From: Acinetobacter variabilis
GTDB lineage: Bacteria; Pseudomonadota; Gammaproteobacteria; Pseudomonadales; Moraxellaceae
Direction of reading: 5' to 3'
Length of the DNA stretch: 64,000 nucleotides
Assembly: GCF_000369625.1 (NCBI RefSeq)
Contig: NZ_KB850113.1
Span: forward strand, 628,641-692,640
Both the position numbers and the translations under genes were made by a program. The notes beneath the pieces were generated by a model that saw only the letters and a program-made list of their open reading frames with translations, was not told where the DNA came from and made no database searches. This document shows, piece after piece, positions 1 to 8,626 of this stretch (position 1 is the stretch's first letter; the number at the start of each line of letters is the position of its first letter).

Positions 1-2
1 AT

Positions 3-881
3 GTGCATGAGCAGTTGCTGGAACATGTGCGCGATGCCGATGGCATGATTGGGGCAGGCCGACTGCTCAATCGCAATAATCTGGCACCAGCAACCCGACT
101 TAAAATCATTTCTAGTGTCAGTGTCGGGTATGACAACTATGAAGTTGATTATCTGAATGAAAAAAATATCTATCTGACCAATACCCCCCATGTCCTGACT
201 GAAACCACGGCAGAGCTGGGATTTGCGCTATTAATGGCAGCTGCACGCAAAGTGGCTTATCTGGATCACTGGACCAAGCAGGGACAATGGCACCGTACAA
301 CACGTGAAGCACAGTTTGGTGTGGATATTTTCGGAAAAACGCTGGGAATAATCGGGCTAGGGCATATTGGGGCAGCAGTTGCACGCCGTGGATTTTACGG
401 TTTCAATATGAATATCCTGTACCATAATCGCAATGAAAAACCGGAATTGGCTCAAGGCCTCAATGCACAGTATTGCTCTCTGAATGAACTTTTGCAGCGC
501 TCAGATTTCGTGGTGGTTACCGTGGATTTAAATTCTGAATCAAGAGCTCTGATTGGAGCAGAACAACTGGCACAAATGCAGCCACATGCGGTGCTGGTGA
601 ATATCTCCCGTGGGTCTGTGATTGATGAGCAGGCTTTGATCGAAGCCTTAAAAGCCAACCAAATCTTTGCTGCGGGGCTGGACGTTTATGAGAAAGAACC
701 TTTAAAAGAATCAGAATTATTTGAGCTGGATAATGTTATTACCTTGCCTCATGTCGGTTCGGCCACAGTGGCAACACGTCGAAAAATGGCTGAGCTGGCT
801 TATCAGAATCTGGTCGATGCACTTGAAGGGCGGGTGCCACGCTATGTGGTGAATCCGCAAGTGATTGGTTCATCTAAGTAA
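3..881 (+). CDS. D-isomer-specific 2-hydroxyacid dehydrogenase, GhrB/TkrA-like (5' truncated)
   Basis: NAD(P)H-dependent cytosolic reductase of 2-keto acids such as glyoxylate, hydroxypyruvate or 2-ketogluconate. The Rossmann motif GLGHIG sits at visible residues 118-123. The catalytic Arg (SRGSVIDE, about 203), Glu (YEKEP, about 232) and His (LPHVGSAT, about 250) of the D-2-hydroxyacid dehydrogenase family are all present. The visible 292 residues align well with E. coli GhrB (about 324 aa), so about 30 N-terminal residues lie before the window; the GTG at base 3 is only where the frame enters. The C terminus (VVNPQ) is typical of the subgroup. The exact substrate cannot be told from sequence. 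Confidence 0.9.
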   Translation: MHEQLLEHVRDADGMIGAGRLLNRNNLAPATRLKIISSVSVGYDNYEVDYLNEKNIYLTNTPHVLTETTAELGFALLMAAARKVAYLDHWTKQGQWHRTTREAQFGVDIFGKTLGIIGLGHIGAAVARRGFYGFNMNILYHNRNEKPELAQGLNAQYCSLNELLQRSDFVVVTVDLNSESRALIGAEQLAQMQPHAVLVNISRGSVIDEQALIEALKANQIFAAGLDVYEKEPLKESELFELDNVITLPHVGSATVATRRKMAELAYQNLVDALEGRVPRYVVNPQVIGSSK

Positions 882-906
882 TATTAAATAACATTTTCCT
901 GCATCT

Positions 907-2409
907 ATGCTCATTTTTCGATGCTATATTCGAGACAGGTTGAAACTGAATTTTAGAGATTTTTCATTGAAACGTTTGGTATTGGCGTGCGGGTTAAGTC
1001 TGTGTGCAGCAGCAGGACATAGTGATAATGATTATTTTAATCAGCCTGCTGCACAATTTTCTGTACCGGATATTGGTGCGGGCGTCGGATTGATCGACCA
1101 GCAAAAAGAACAAATGATTGGTGAAAAGGTCTATCGTCAAGTCCAGAAACAAATGCCTGTGATTCAGAATCCATGGCTTGAAGATCAGTTACTTTCCATA
1201 TTTTCCCAAATTCTCAGTCAGACCAAATTACAGCAACCGATCGGTTTAATGGTAATCAATGATCCGCAAATTAATGCCTTTGCGGTACCTGGTGGGTTAT
1301 TTGCCCTGAATGCGGGTTTGATTAATTCTGCTCGAAATACGGATGAAGTGGCAGGGGTGATGGCACATGAAATTGCACATGTCACACAACGTCATTACAG
1401 TCGTTCGCAAGAAACCTTTAAAGGACAAGGACTGTTGGCCCTGGCAGGGATTCTGGTGGGTGCATTAGTGGCTTCACAGGCAGATGGTGATGCAGGTGCA
1501 GCAGTGATGATGGGTTCTCAGGCAGCTCTACTGGATCAGCAATTAACTTATAGCCGTAATCAGGAACGTGAGGCGGACCGGATCGGCATGCAATATATGT
1601 ATGCTGCCGGATACAGTCCGCACAGTATGGCGGATTTCTTTGAAGTGATGCATCGTTCCACTAGCCGTTTAAGCTTTATGCCTGATTTCTGGCTGACGCA
1701 TCCTCTAACTACTGAGCGTATGAGTGAAGCACGTTTGCGCGCCAATCAGCTGCCTGCGGTTAAGCGTAATTTAAATGATCAGGATTTTGAAATCATTAAA
1801 TGGTATACACGGGTACTGTCACGTCAGACTACTGAACAACAGCTCAACTTAATGGTGCAACGTAATGATTTTCCTGGTCAGCTCGCTTTAACGGCTTATC
1901 AGCTTCAACAGGGAGATTTTCAGGCGGCACAAACCGCACTGGATCAAGCCAAAAAGCACAATAAAATGCATCCTTTGCAGGTGTTATTTCAGACTGATAT
2001 TTATCTGGGGCAAAATCAGCTGGATAATGCGCTAAAAAGCATTAGTTCAGCCGCACGAATCATGCCGGAAAACCGTGCTTTAAATTATAAATATGCCGAA
2101 ACCCTGATTCGTGCCAAACAACCTGATCAAGCCAGATCCATTGTACAGCGCTTTTTAAATAGCAGTACCCGTGATGTTAGTGGCTGGAGATTAATGCAAC
2201 TGGCAGCGAATGCAGCACCTGATTCATCAATAAAAGCCGCCAACGTCTTGCGTTATCGTGCCGAAGTAGAGTACTGGTCAGGCTATGAAGAAACTGCGAT
2301 TAAATCCTTAATACATGCTCAACGCATCAGCAAAAATAATCAATCTCTGTCAGCAACCATTGGTCAACGTTTAAAACAGATGCAGCAAACGCGACAGTTT
2401 AAAATTTAA
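907..2409 (+). CDS. M48 family metalloprotease with TPR tail, BepA-like
   Basis: Periplasmic zinc protease with the architecture of BepA (YfgC), which degrades or helps assemble stalled outer-membrane proteins such as LptD. A signal peptide is visible (KRLVLACGLSLCAAAG). The HEIAH zinc motif is at residues 154-158, the third ligand lies in NQEREADRIG, and the last 180 residues are helical and TPR-like, as in BepA. Length of 500 aa is slightly above the E. coli protein (487). An in-frame TTG at 967 would put the Lys-Arg start of the signal peptide at the N terminus and may be the true start; the ATG at 907 gives 20 extra residues. It follows the dehydrogenase by only 25 bases. Confidence 0.88.
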   Translation: MLIFRCYIRDRLKLNFRDFSLKRLVLACGLSLCAAAGHSDNDYFNQPAAQFSVPDIGAGVGLIDQQKEQMIGEKVYRQVQKQMPVIQNPWLEDQLLSIFSQILSQTKLQQPIGLMVINDPQINAFAVPGGLFALNAGLINSARNTDEVAGVMAHEIAHVTQRHYSRSQETFKGQGLLALAGILVGALVASQADGDAGAAVMMGSQAALLDQQLTYSRNQEREADRIGMQYMYAAGYSPHSMADFFEVMHRSTSRLSFMPDFWLTHPLTTERMSEARLRANQLPAVKRNLNDQDFEIIKWYTRVLSRQTTEQQLNLMVQRNDFPGQLALTAYQLQQGDFQAAQTALDQAKKHNKMHPLQVLFQTDIYLGQNQLDNALKSISSAARIMPENRALNYKYAETLIRAKQPDQARSIVQRFLNSSTRDVSGWRLMQLAANAAPDSSIKAANVLRYRAEVEYWSGYEETAIKSLIHAQRISKNNQSLSATIGQRLKQMQQTRQFKI

Positions 2410-2510
2410 GTCTATTTTTCTAATGATTTTTAGCTTCAGTAGATATAGCCGAAGTTTACTAAATCACGCTACAATCCGGACAAAGCTAAGTTGTCTATTT
2501 TAATTATTTT

Positions 2511-2870
2511 ATGAAAAAAATATTATTGGGTTTATGGATATTGGGGTGTGGCGGAAATATATTGGCGGCTAGTGCGGCAGAATACGTGCAGTCCGTTGAG
2601 CAGATTAACGCTGATTATCAAAAAGAATCACGCCAGTTTTTAAAAGGTTTAAATCCACAGCAGCAGGGTTTTAGCGCATCACAGAATCAGCAGTTTTGTG
2701 CGATTGTGCAGCGTTATGTGGATTGCTTATATAAAGCGGCAGACCAGAACCGAGCTTATCTGGATCGTCAGTATCAAAATGTAGGCAAGCAGGATGTCAT
2801 ACTGCAGGTAAAATCTTCAAAAGAGATGCAGTTGCTGAAACGTTATAATGTAGACTGTAATTTACAGTAA
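2511..2870 (+). CDS. Small secreted protein of unknown function
   Basis: A 119-residue protein whose function I do not recognise. It begins with a clear Sec signal peptide (MKKILLGLWILGCGG...ASAA). The mature part is rich in Gln, Asn and Tyr and has three Cys: one in QQFCAIV, one in YVDCLYKA and one in the C-terminal VDCNLQ, which could form a disulfide in the periplasm. The C-terminal half resembles in spacing the end of the lipoprotein at 45790-46299 (Cys, aromatic residues, a Ser-Ser pair and a final CNL), so the two may be distant paralogues. It stands alone between the protease and the convergent yqeY gene. Confidence 0.7.
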   Translation: MKKILLGLWILGCGGNILAASAAEYVQSVEQINADYQKESRQFLKGLNPQQQGFSASQNQQFCAIVQRYVDCLYKAADQNRAYLDRQYQNVGKQDVILQVKSSKEMQLLKRYNVDCNLQ

Positions 2871-2950
2871 GAATAAATAAGAAAATGCTGAGAACTGTCC
2901 GGAATGGAGGCAGTTCAACGCAGATTTAGATTTGAAATAGAATGGTGAAA

Positions 2951-3397
2951 TTAAGCAAGTTTTGCTTTAATTTTTGCTGAAACTTGTGCAGGATCGGCGC
3001 GCCCGGCTATGAGCGGACGCAGAGAATTCATCACCTTACCCATATCTTTCATGCTAGTAGCTTGTTGCGCTTCAATTGTTTGCGCAATCAGGGAATCAAG
3101 TTCTTCCTCAGTCATAGCTTCTGGTAGAAATTGAGAGAGAACCTCAACTTCGGCTTGTTCCTTACTAGCTAAATCATCTCGACCAGCGCCTTCAAAGGCT
3201 TTGATCGATTCTTTACGTTGTTTAATTTGCTTTTCAATGACCGCAAGAACTTGAGCGTCGTCAAGTTCTTTACGCTCATCGACTTCGATTTGCTTAATTG
3301 CTGCTTGCAGACTACGAATGACCGTCAACTTTGACATATCTTTGGCACGCATGGTGGCTTTCAATACGTCAGTAATCTGGTTTTTTAAAGTAGTCAT
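2951..3397 (-). CDS. yqeY: GatB/YqeY domain protein
   Basis: A 148-residue YqeY-family protein, related to the tail domain of the GatB subunit of the tRNA amidotransferase. Its role is not settled; a tRNA-linked function is inferred from the family. The sequence is typical: the opening LKNQITDVLKATMRAKDMSKLTV region, the charged KQIKQRKESIKAFEGAGR segment and a C-terminal MKDMGKVMN...ADPAQVS. Length matches the family. It lies 33 bases downstream of rpsU on the same strand and is probably cotranscribed with it. Confidence 0.93.
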   Translation of the reverse strand: MTTLKNQITDVLKATMRAKDMSKLTVIRSLQAAIKQIEVDERKELDDAQVLAVIEKQIKQRKESIKAFEGAGRDDLASKEQAEVEVLSQFLPEAMTEEELDSLIAQTIEAQQATSMKDMGKVMNSLRPLIAGRADPAQVSAKIKAKLA

Positions 3398-3430
3398 TAT
3401 TTATTCCAAGCAGTCAATCACAAATTAATC

Positions 3431-3646
3431 TTAGTAAAGGCGAGTAGTACGTACTGATTCACGTGCCAATTTCTTTTGGTAGCGTTTAACAGCAGCAGCT
3501 TTTTTACGTTTACGTTCTTGAGTTGGTTTTTCGTAGAATTCACGTTTACGAACGTCAGCAAGAACACCCGCTTTTTCGCATGAACGTTTGAAACGACGGA
3601 TAGCTACGTCTACTGGTTCGCCTTCTTTCAATTTAACTTGTGGCAT
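3431..3646 (-). CDS. rpsU: 30S ribosomal protein S21
   Basis: Small-subunit ribosomal protein bS21, 71 residues, which helps mRNA-16S rRNA pairing during initiation. The whole length matches the family: [20 protein letters not shown] at the start, the conserved [18 protein letters not shown] region and a very basic C terminus. It is divergent from tsaD and heads an rpsU-yqeY unit. In Pseudomonas and Escherichia rpsU leads the macromolecular synthesis operon with dnaG and rpoD; here neither follows yqeY. Confidence 0.97.
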
Positions 3647-3724
3647 GAAGAATCCTCATTAAGTTATGGATAAGATCAGGGCCGAATTGCCCTCGATCAC
3701 AAGTGAAGGTCAGTATTTTACTCA

Positions 3725-3752
3725 TTTACATCTCATATCACAAGTCTATAAT
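3725..3752 (+). promoter_or_regulatory. Predicted sigma70 promoter of tsaD
   Basis: TTTACA at 3725-3730 and a perfect TATAAT at 3747-3752 are separated by 16 bases, about 40 bases before the tsaD ATG at 3793. It lies in the divergent rpsU-tsaD gap. It also argues against starting TsaD at the upstream in-frame codon at 3703. Confidence 0.55.
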
Positions 3753-3792
3753 AGTTGCTGCAATATATTTGATACAGGTTATAGGCAGTTTA

Positions 3793-4809
3793 ATGATCGT
3801 TTTAGGCTTGGAAACGTCGTGTGATGAAACAGGACTTGCGCTGTATGACAGCGAGTTAGGTTTGCGCGGACAGGTGCTGTACAGCCAGATTAAACTGCAT
3901 GCTGAATATGGCGGCGTCGTACCAGAACTGGCTTCGCGTGACCATGTGCGTAAACTCATTCCTTTACTGAATGAACTGCTTGAACAAAGTGGCATCAAAA
4001 AATCAGAAATTGATGCGGTGGCTTATACCCGTGGTCCGGGCCTGATGGGCGCATTAATGACGGGCGCACTGTTTGGTCGGACTTTGGCCTTTGCCTTAAA
4101 TAAACCGGCGATTGGTGTGCATCATATGGAAGGTCATATGCTGGCACCATTACTTTCTAAAACGCCACCGAAATTTCCATTTGTGGCATTACTGGTGTCT
4201 GGTGGGCATTCACAGCTCATGGCTGCTTATGGTATTGGGCAGTATGAATTACTCGGTGAATCGATTGATGATGCGGCGGGTGAAGCATTTGACAAAGTTG
4301 CGAAGATGATGGGTTTGCCATATCCAGGTGGCCCGAATATTTCCAGACTGGCTGAGCAGGGCAATCCGAATGCATTTGCTTTCCCACGTCCAATGCTGTA
4401 TCAAGGCCTAGAGTTTTCATTTAGTGGTTTAAAAACTGCAGTTTCTGTTCAAATGAAGAAACTCGGTGAAGAAAGACATGATGCTGATATCGCTGCGAGC
4501 TTCCAAGAAGCTATTGTCGATACTTTAGTGAAAAAATCAGTGAAGGCATTGAAACAGACTGGCTTAAAACGTCTGGTCATTGCAGGTGGTGTAAGTGCCA
4601 ACAAGCGTTTACGTGAACGTCTGGAAGCTGATTTGGCGAAAATCAAAGCCACCGTGTACTATGCAGAACCTGCATTGTGTACCGATAATGGTGCGATGAT
4701 TGCCTTCGCGGGTTATCAACGTTTGAAAGCCGGACAGCAAGATGGTTTGGCTGTGACCACAACCCCACGTTGGCCAATGACAGAATTGACGAATCCGACA
4801 GAGGCATAG
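3793..4809 (+). CDS. tsaD: tRNA N6-threonylcarbamoyladenosine synthase subunit TsaD
   Basis: Essential enzyme that transfers threonylcarbamoyl from TC-AMP onto A37 of ANN-decoding tRNAs, acting with TsaB and TsaE. The ASKHA-fold motifs are clear: [10 protein letters not shown] at residues 5-14, metal ligands His111 and His115 in [15 protein letters not shown], and the late metal-binding Asp in CTDNGAMIA. From the ATG at 3793 the protein is 338 aa, matching E. coli (337 aa). An open frame back to 3703 exists, but the added residues are unlike the family and cover the predicted promoter. The gene is divergent from rpsU, as in Pseudomonas. Confidence 0.97.
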   Translation: MIVLGLETSCDETGLALYDSELGLRGQVLYSQIKLHAEYGGVVPELASRDHVRKLIPLLNELLEQSGIKKSEIDAVAYTRGPGLMGALMTGALFGRTLAFALNKPAIGVHHMEGHMLAPLLSKTPPKFPFVALLVSGGHSQLMAAYGIGQYELLGESIDDAAGEAFDKVAKMMGLPYPGGPNISRLAEQGNPNAFAFPRPMLYQGLEFSFSGLKTAVSVQMKKLGEERHDADIAASFQEAIVDTLVKKSVKALKQTGLKRLVIAGGVSANKRLRERLEADLAKIKATVYYAEPALCTDNGAMIAFAGYQRLKAGQQDGLAVTTTPRWPMTELTNPTEA

Positions 4810-4824
4810 ATTTCTGGCTTGAAG

Positions 4825-4849
4825 AAAAGAGACTTAGGCCTCTTTTTTT
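4825..4849 (+). terminator. Terminator after tsaD
   Basis: AAAAGAG and CTCTTTT form a 7-bp stem around an 8-base loop and run into a T tract, 16 bases after the tsaD stop. Confidence 0.55.
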
Positions 4850-5014
4850 ATTGTGAATTTTTAAATGAAAACTTATAGCAACGGTATGTTGTAAATATAT
4901 AGTTTTATGGCTGGATTTAGAGCTCGTATATTCTATTGAAACCGGAAAAATAGTTTAATAGCTTAAGTTTATATCACGCATATTTTTACAGGTTCGCAGC
5001 AGAGGCAATCTCGG

Positions 5015-5971
5015 ATGGAAATTATAAATTTCAAAAGTTTTCAGGATGCTGGAGAGGCGGTGTTAAAGTTTTTGCATCAGCATTTTGGCTTTAATTTATG
5101 GATGATCACCCGGGTAGAAGGCCAAGACTGGATTGTGCTGCAAAGTGAAGATCATGGTTATGATATACGACCCGGTCAAGTGTTTCAGTGGGCTGATTCT
5201 TTTTGTTCTCATATGGTCGCAGGTAAGGCCCCGAGAATTGCCCCCCGCTCTGAAGAAATTCCTTTATACGCCACAGCGCCGATTAATCAGCAGGTCTATA
5301 TAAAATCTTATATTGGTCAGCCACTCCTTAAAGAAGATGGCAGTTTGTTTGGAACACTCTGTGCGATTGATCCAGAAACCAAATCGGAAGCTATTTTGCA
5401 AGATATGCAACTGATCGAGTTATTGGGACAATTGCTCAGTTCGATCTTGCAGGCAGAATTGCGTCAGAGTGAGCAGATAAGACAGCATGAATTATTGCAG
5501 GAAGAAGCCAGTAAAGATGAATTGACCGGGCTCTATAATCGCCGGGCCTGGGAAAAACTGCTGCGAGCTGAAGAAGAGCGTTGCAAGCAATATGGTCATC
5601 CCGCCGCTGTATTATTTATTGACCTGAATGACCTAAAAAAGGTGAATGATAGTTTGGGTCATGATGAAGGTGATAAGCTGATTCAAAACGCGGCTCAAGT
5701 ATTACGAGATAATGTACGGATCAACGATATTGTTGCCCGTTTAGGTGGCGATGAGTTTGTGATTCTTAGCGTGGAAAATGATGAAACGAGTACTGAAAGT
5801 TTAGTGGATCGTTTAATTAATGCCTTTGCAGCAGCAAACATTGGCGCAGCGATTGGTATGGCGATGCGTCATCCTGGTCATGGTTTATTTGCAGCGCTCG
5901 CACAAGCGGATCAGAACATGTTTGAGTATAAGCGTCGGAAAAAATCCAGTGAATCGAGCAATCTAAAATAA
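5015..5971 (+). CDS. GAF-GGDEF diguanylate cyclase
   Basis: Predicted cytosolic diguanylate cyclase making c-di-GMP from two GTP. Residues 1-150 resemble a GAF sensor domain (for example KSYIGQPLLKEDGSLFGTLC around 98-116), followed by a short helical linker. The catalytic domain runs from about 165 to 310: DELTGLYNRRAWE, FIDLNDLKKVNDSLGHDEGD, and the intact GGDEF at 244-248. An RxxD inhibitory I-site (RIND, 235-238) lies exactly five residues before GGDEF, so product inhibition is expected. No transmembrane segment is visible and no EAL domain is attached. It is a single-gene unit; the signal sensed is unknown. Confidence 0.92.
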   Translation: MEIINFKSFQDAGEAVLKFLHQHFGFNLWMITRVEGQDWIVLQSEDHGYDIRPGQVFQWADSFCSHMVAGKAPRIAPRSEEIPLYATAPINQQVYIKSYIGQPLLKEDGSLFGTLCAIDPETKSEAILQDMQLIELLGQLLSSILQAELRQSEQIRQHELLQEEASKDELTGLYNRRAWEKLLRAEEERCKQYGHPAAVLFIDLNDLKKVNDSLGHDEGDKLIQNAAQVLRDNVRINDIVARLGGDEFVILSVENDETSTESLVDRLINAFAAANIGAAIGMAMRHPGHGLFAALAQADQNMFEYKRRKKSSESSNLK

Positions 5972-6459
5972 TTCACGCTTTAAATCTTCTATAAGTGATT
6001 AAGCATCTCATATCATGAAAATGATTATTTTCTATGCTCTAAAGTCATCCTATCTTTCAATATTCTCTTTCATCGCCATGTATGAAAGTTGAACATGATT
6101 CTCCATAAAAAGAAAATTCAATCCATCTTTAACTTAACCATTACAAATTTTATAAGCTTTGTTGCAAAGTTAATCGATCTAATTAAATGCGCTTTAAGTG
6201 TGTTGAAAAGTGACTCTGGTAAGGAACAAGATTCAAATAAGCACTTCATTTCTTATGATAATTGTTGTTTTAAATATAAATTAAAATTACAGAGTTAATC
6301 CTTAGTTTATTAAAAGATAAAGCACGATCAGAGTGTAAGAAATACTGTCCAGAAAAAATATCATCGACAGGTAGTGGGTTTGTATTGTGCAGTTTTAATA
6401 CGCCCATATTTCATTCTCATTGAATAAAAATGCAAAGAAATTCTAGGGAATAAAATTTT
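5972..6459. other. Intergenic stretch without a convincing gene
   Basis: 488 bases, AT-rich. A 69-codon open frame at 6089-6298 lacks a good ribosome site and resembles no family I know, so it is not called. A near-palindrome GAAAATGATTATTTTC around 6015-6030 loosely resembles a Fur box but is too weak to call. The end of the stretch should hold the promoter of the lipoprotein gene. Confidence 0.4.
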
Positions 6460-7503
6460 ATGAAAAAGCAGATGTCATTCTTTGGGCTGGTATTGGTTTC
6501 AGGCTTGCTTACCGCATGTGGTGGCAGTGGAGGTAGCTCAGACAATTCTACAGTGACCACACCGCCAAATGTTCCAGAGGAGAGTATTTCTCCTGAACTT
6601 TCAGAAGAATTTATTCCTTTTGAGGATCGCGATATCATTGAGAAAATCCGCGACAAAATTAACAATAGCGCCAGTAATGATACGGACTATAACGTTGCGT
6701 TAGGTCATATGATTGGTGAGGTTTTTGCGGATTATCCTTATGGACGCACGAGCCGTATTATCAAGATTTATAATTTGGGTGTGAACAGCATCAAATATCC
6801 GAATCTGATCTGTTCTGAAGTGAATACCAATGGTGCAGTGAAAACTTTTAAATTAAAAACCGATAAAAATAACTGTATTGTTCTGGATAAAACCTATCGC
6901 AAAGATTCAACCATTACCCAGACGGTCAACGGTGATACTACGACCTTGACCTTTAGCAATGTACGTTATGGTTCCAATGTTGATTTTAATCTAAAAGATG
7001 ATTATCTGATTTCAGGTACGATTGTTCATACCAAAAGCAAAAACAATTTGGGTGCATTGGAAAGCTATAAAATTGACTGTCTGGAATTTCAGCGTGTAGC
7101 GGAAGACAAGAATGTGGGTAAATCTGACGCCGAGTATGATGAGCTGAGCAAGGAATACTTACTGGTACGTAATTATAACTATAGCCTTGTAGATGACTAT
7201 GGTAGTGGCAGTAATGGTATTCGTACCTTAACCAGCAGCGGCAGCATTATTGGTCAGCCAAATCTGGCGGATTACCGTTATAGTTTTGATTTTAATACGA
7301 CTACATCATTCAAGATGAACGAAACGGTGTTAAATAATTATAAGCATCTGCCGAAAGAGGGCGTGCTTAAAATTACTGACAGTTATGATCAGGTGATTGA
7401 GGTCAAACAGAATCAGCCTGAATCCTTAAAAGCGACTGTCTATTTCAATGGCAGTGAGCTGGATGATCTGTTGTGGTCTACGATTATTGGCAATAAAAAA
7501 TAA
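6460..7503 (+). CDS. Lipoprotein of unknown function
   Basis: A 347-residue predicted lipoprotein. The N terminus has a signal peptide ending in the lipobox LTAC (residue 20 is the lipidated Cys), followed by a flexible Gly/Ser/Thr/Pro-rich linker (GGSGGSSDNSTVTTPPN) that would hold the domain off the membrane. The remaining 300 residues are rich in polar beta-type sequence with scattered Cys pairs; I recognise no domain. It is a single gene closed by a strong terminator. Attachment to the outer membrane is inferred from the absence of Asp after the Cys. Confidence 0.8.
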   Translation: MKKQMSFFGLVLVSGLLTACGGSGGSSDNSTVTTPPNVPEESISPELSEEFIPFEDRDIIEKIRDKINNSASNDTDYNVALGHMIGEVFADYPYGRTSRIIKIYNLGVNSIKYPNLICSEVNTNGAVKTFKLKTDKNNCIVLDKTYRKDSTITQTVNGDTTTLTFSNVRYGSNVDFNLKDDYLISGTIVHTKSKNNLGALESYKIDCLEFQRVAEDKNVGKSDAEYDELSKEYLLVRNYNYSLVDDYGSGSNGIRTLTSSGSIIGQPNLADYRYSFDFNTTTSFKMNETVLNNYKHLPKEGVLKITDSYDQVIEVKQNQPESLKATVYFNGSELDDLLWSTIIGNKK

Positions 7504-7518
7504 GAACTAACCTTATAA

Positions 7519-7546
7519 AAAAAGCTCCATTAAGGAGCTTTTTTTA
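7519..7546. terminator. Bidirectional terminator
   Basis: AAGCTCC/GGAGCTT stem around ATTAA, flanked by A and T runs, between the convergent lipoprotein and DUF815 ATPase genes. Confidence 0.8.
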
Positions 7547-7559
7547 TTTGGGGAAAAAT

Positions 7560-8432
7560 TTACAGAGAATTTAACTGCTGCGAACCAATCCAGTGTTTAG
7601 AGAACTGATAGGCTGCACGGCCTGAGCGTTGGCCACGCGCCTGACACCAGCGCAATGCTTCAGCACGGGCTTCAACTGTCATTTGCATATCTGCCTTTTT
7701 CAAATAATGCTCAACGATTTCCAGATACAGGTTTTGATCCATTGGGTAGAACGACAGCCATAAACCAAAACGATCCGACAAGGAAATTTTCTCTTCAATG
7801 GCTTCCTGTGGATGTAACTCTGTATATTGCGGTACATCTACTTTGGTCACCGGGGTATTTTCATGCATGAATTCCGGTAATAGATGACGACGGTTACTAG
7901 TCGCATAGATCACAAAATTACTGGAACCGGACTGTAATGAGCCATCTAAAACACTTTTTAGACTGCGATAGTTTTCATCTTCCGCATTGAAGGCCAAGTC
8001 ATCACAATAGACAATAAACTTTTCCGGACGACCGGCGATCAGTTGCTGAATTTGTGGAAGATCTGACAAATCATCACGTTCAATTTCAATCAAACGTAGA
8101 CCCTGATCTGCATATTCAGTCAACAAGGCACGCACGATCGAAGATTTGCCTGTACCGCGAGAGCCAGTGAGTAAGACATCATTGGCAGGTAATCCTTTTA
8201 GAAACTGCAAAGTATTCTGAATGACTTTTTCTTTTTGTCGCTCAATGCCTTTTAAATCTGCCAGTTCAATCTGTTTAAGCTGGTGAATGGGTTTGAGTTC
8301 TCCAGCCTGCCATTTATAGGCATAAGCAGAAAAATCAGGACTTTGTTTTAATTCAGGCAGGCTTTGCTGGAGCTGGAGAAGAACAGTAGAAAGAGCATTT
8401 AAGATATTGTCAGGTAAATCAATTTTCGCCAT
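7560..8432 (-). CDS. DUF815 family AAA-type ATPase
   Basis: A 290-residue ATP-binding protein of the DUF815 family. The P-loop GSRGTGKS is at residues 90-97, a Walker B-like segment (FIVYCDDLAF) at about 139-148, and a sensor-like IYATSNRRHLLPE follows. The C-terminal ARGQRSGRAAYQF segment is conserved in the family. The family is widespread in proteobacteria and has no firmly known role; cytosolic location is expected. The gene stands alone, convergent with the lipoprotein gene and divergent from the phospholipase gene. Confidence 0.88.
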   Translation of the reverse strand: MAKIDLPDNILNALSTVLLQLQQSLPELKQSPDFSAYAYKWQAGELKPIHQLKQIELADLKGIERQKEKVIQNTLQFLKGLPANDVLLTGSRGTGKSSIVRALLTEYADQGLRLIEIERDDLSDLPQIQQLIAGRPEKFIVYCDDLAFNAEDENYRSLKSVLDGSLQSGSSNFVIYATSNRRHLLPEFMHENTPVTKVDVPQYTELHPQEAIEEKISLSDRFGLWLSFYPMDQNLYLEIVEHYLKKADMQMTVEARAEALRWCQARGQRSGRAAYQFSKHWIGSQQLNSL

Positions 8433-8626
8433 GATTTGAGCAGTACATTTACAATTATGGCTAGAATACTATCACTGTAAAATTCACAGTCAAAGTCTGG
8501 AAAGTGTGATAATTTGCCTAAAGTGGTGAATTTTCGTTATTGTAGTACAAAGAAAATAGATGCCTGTTTTTTTGTTCATGGCTGCAGGATGTCTGAAAAT
8601 TACAATATAGATAGGGAAGAGGGCAG

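Noticed and set aside
6015-6030. Possible Fur box GAAAATGATTATTTTC
   Set aside because: It matches the consensus only loosely and no iron-uptake gene follows; in AT-rich DNA such matches are common.
6089-6298. 69-codon open frame in the gap after the diguanylate cyclase
   Set aside because: Starts with TTG, has no good ribosome site, is AT-rich with no protein family I know, and lies in otherwise non-coding DNA.
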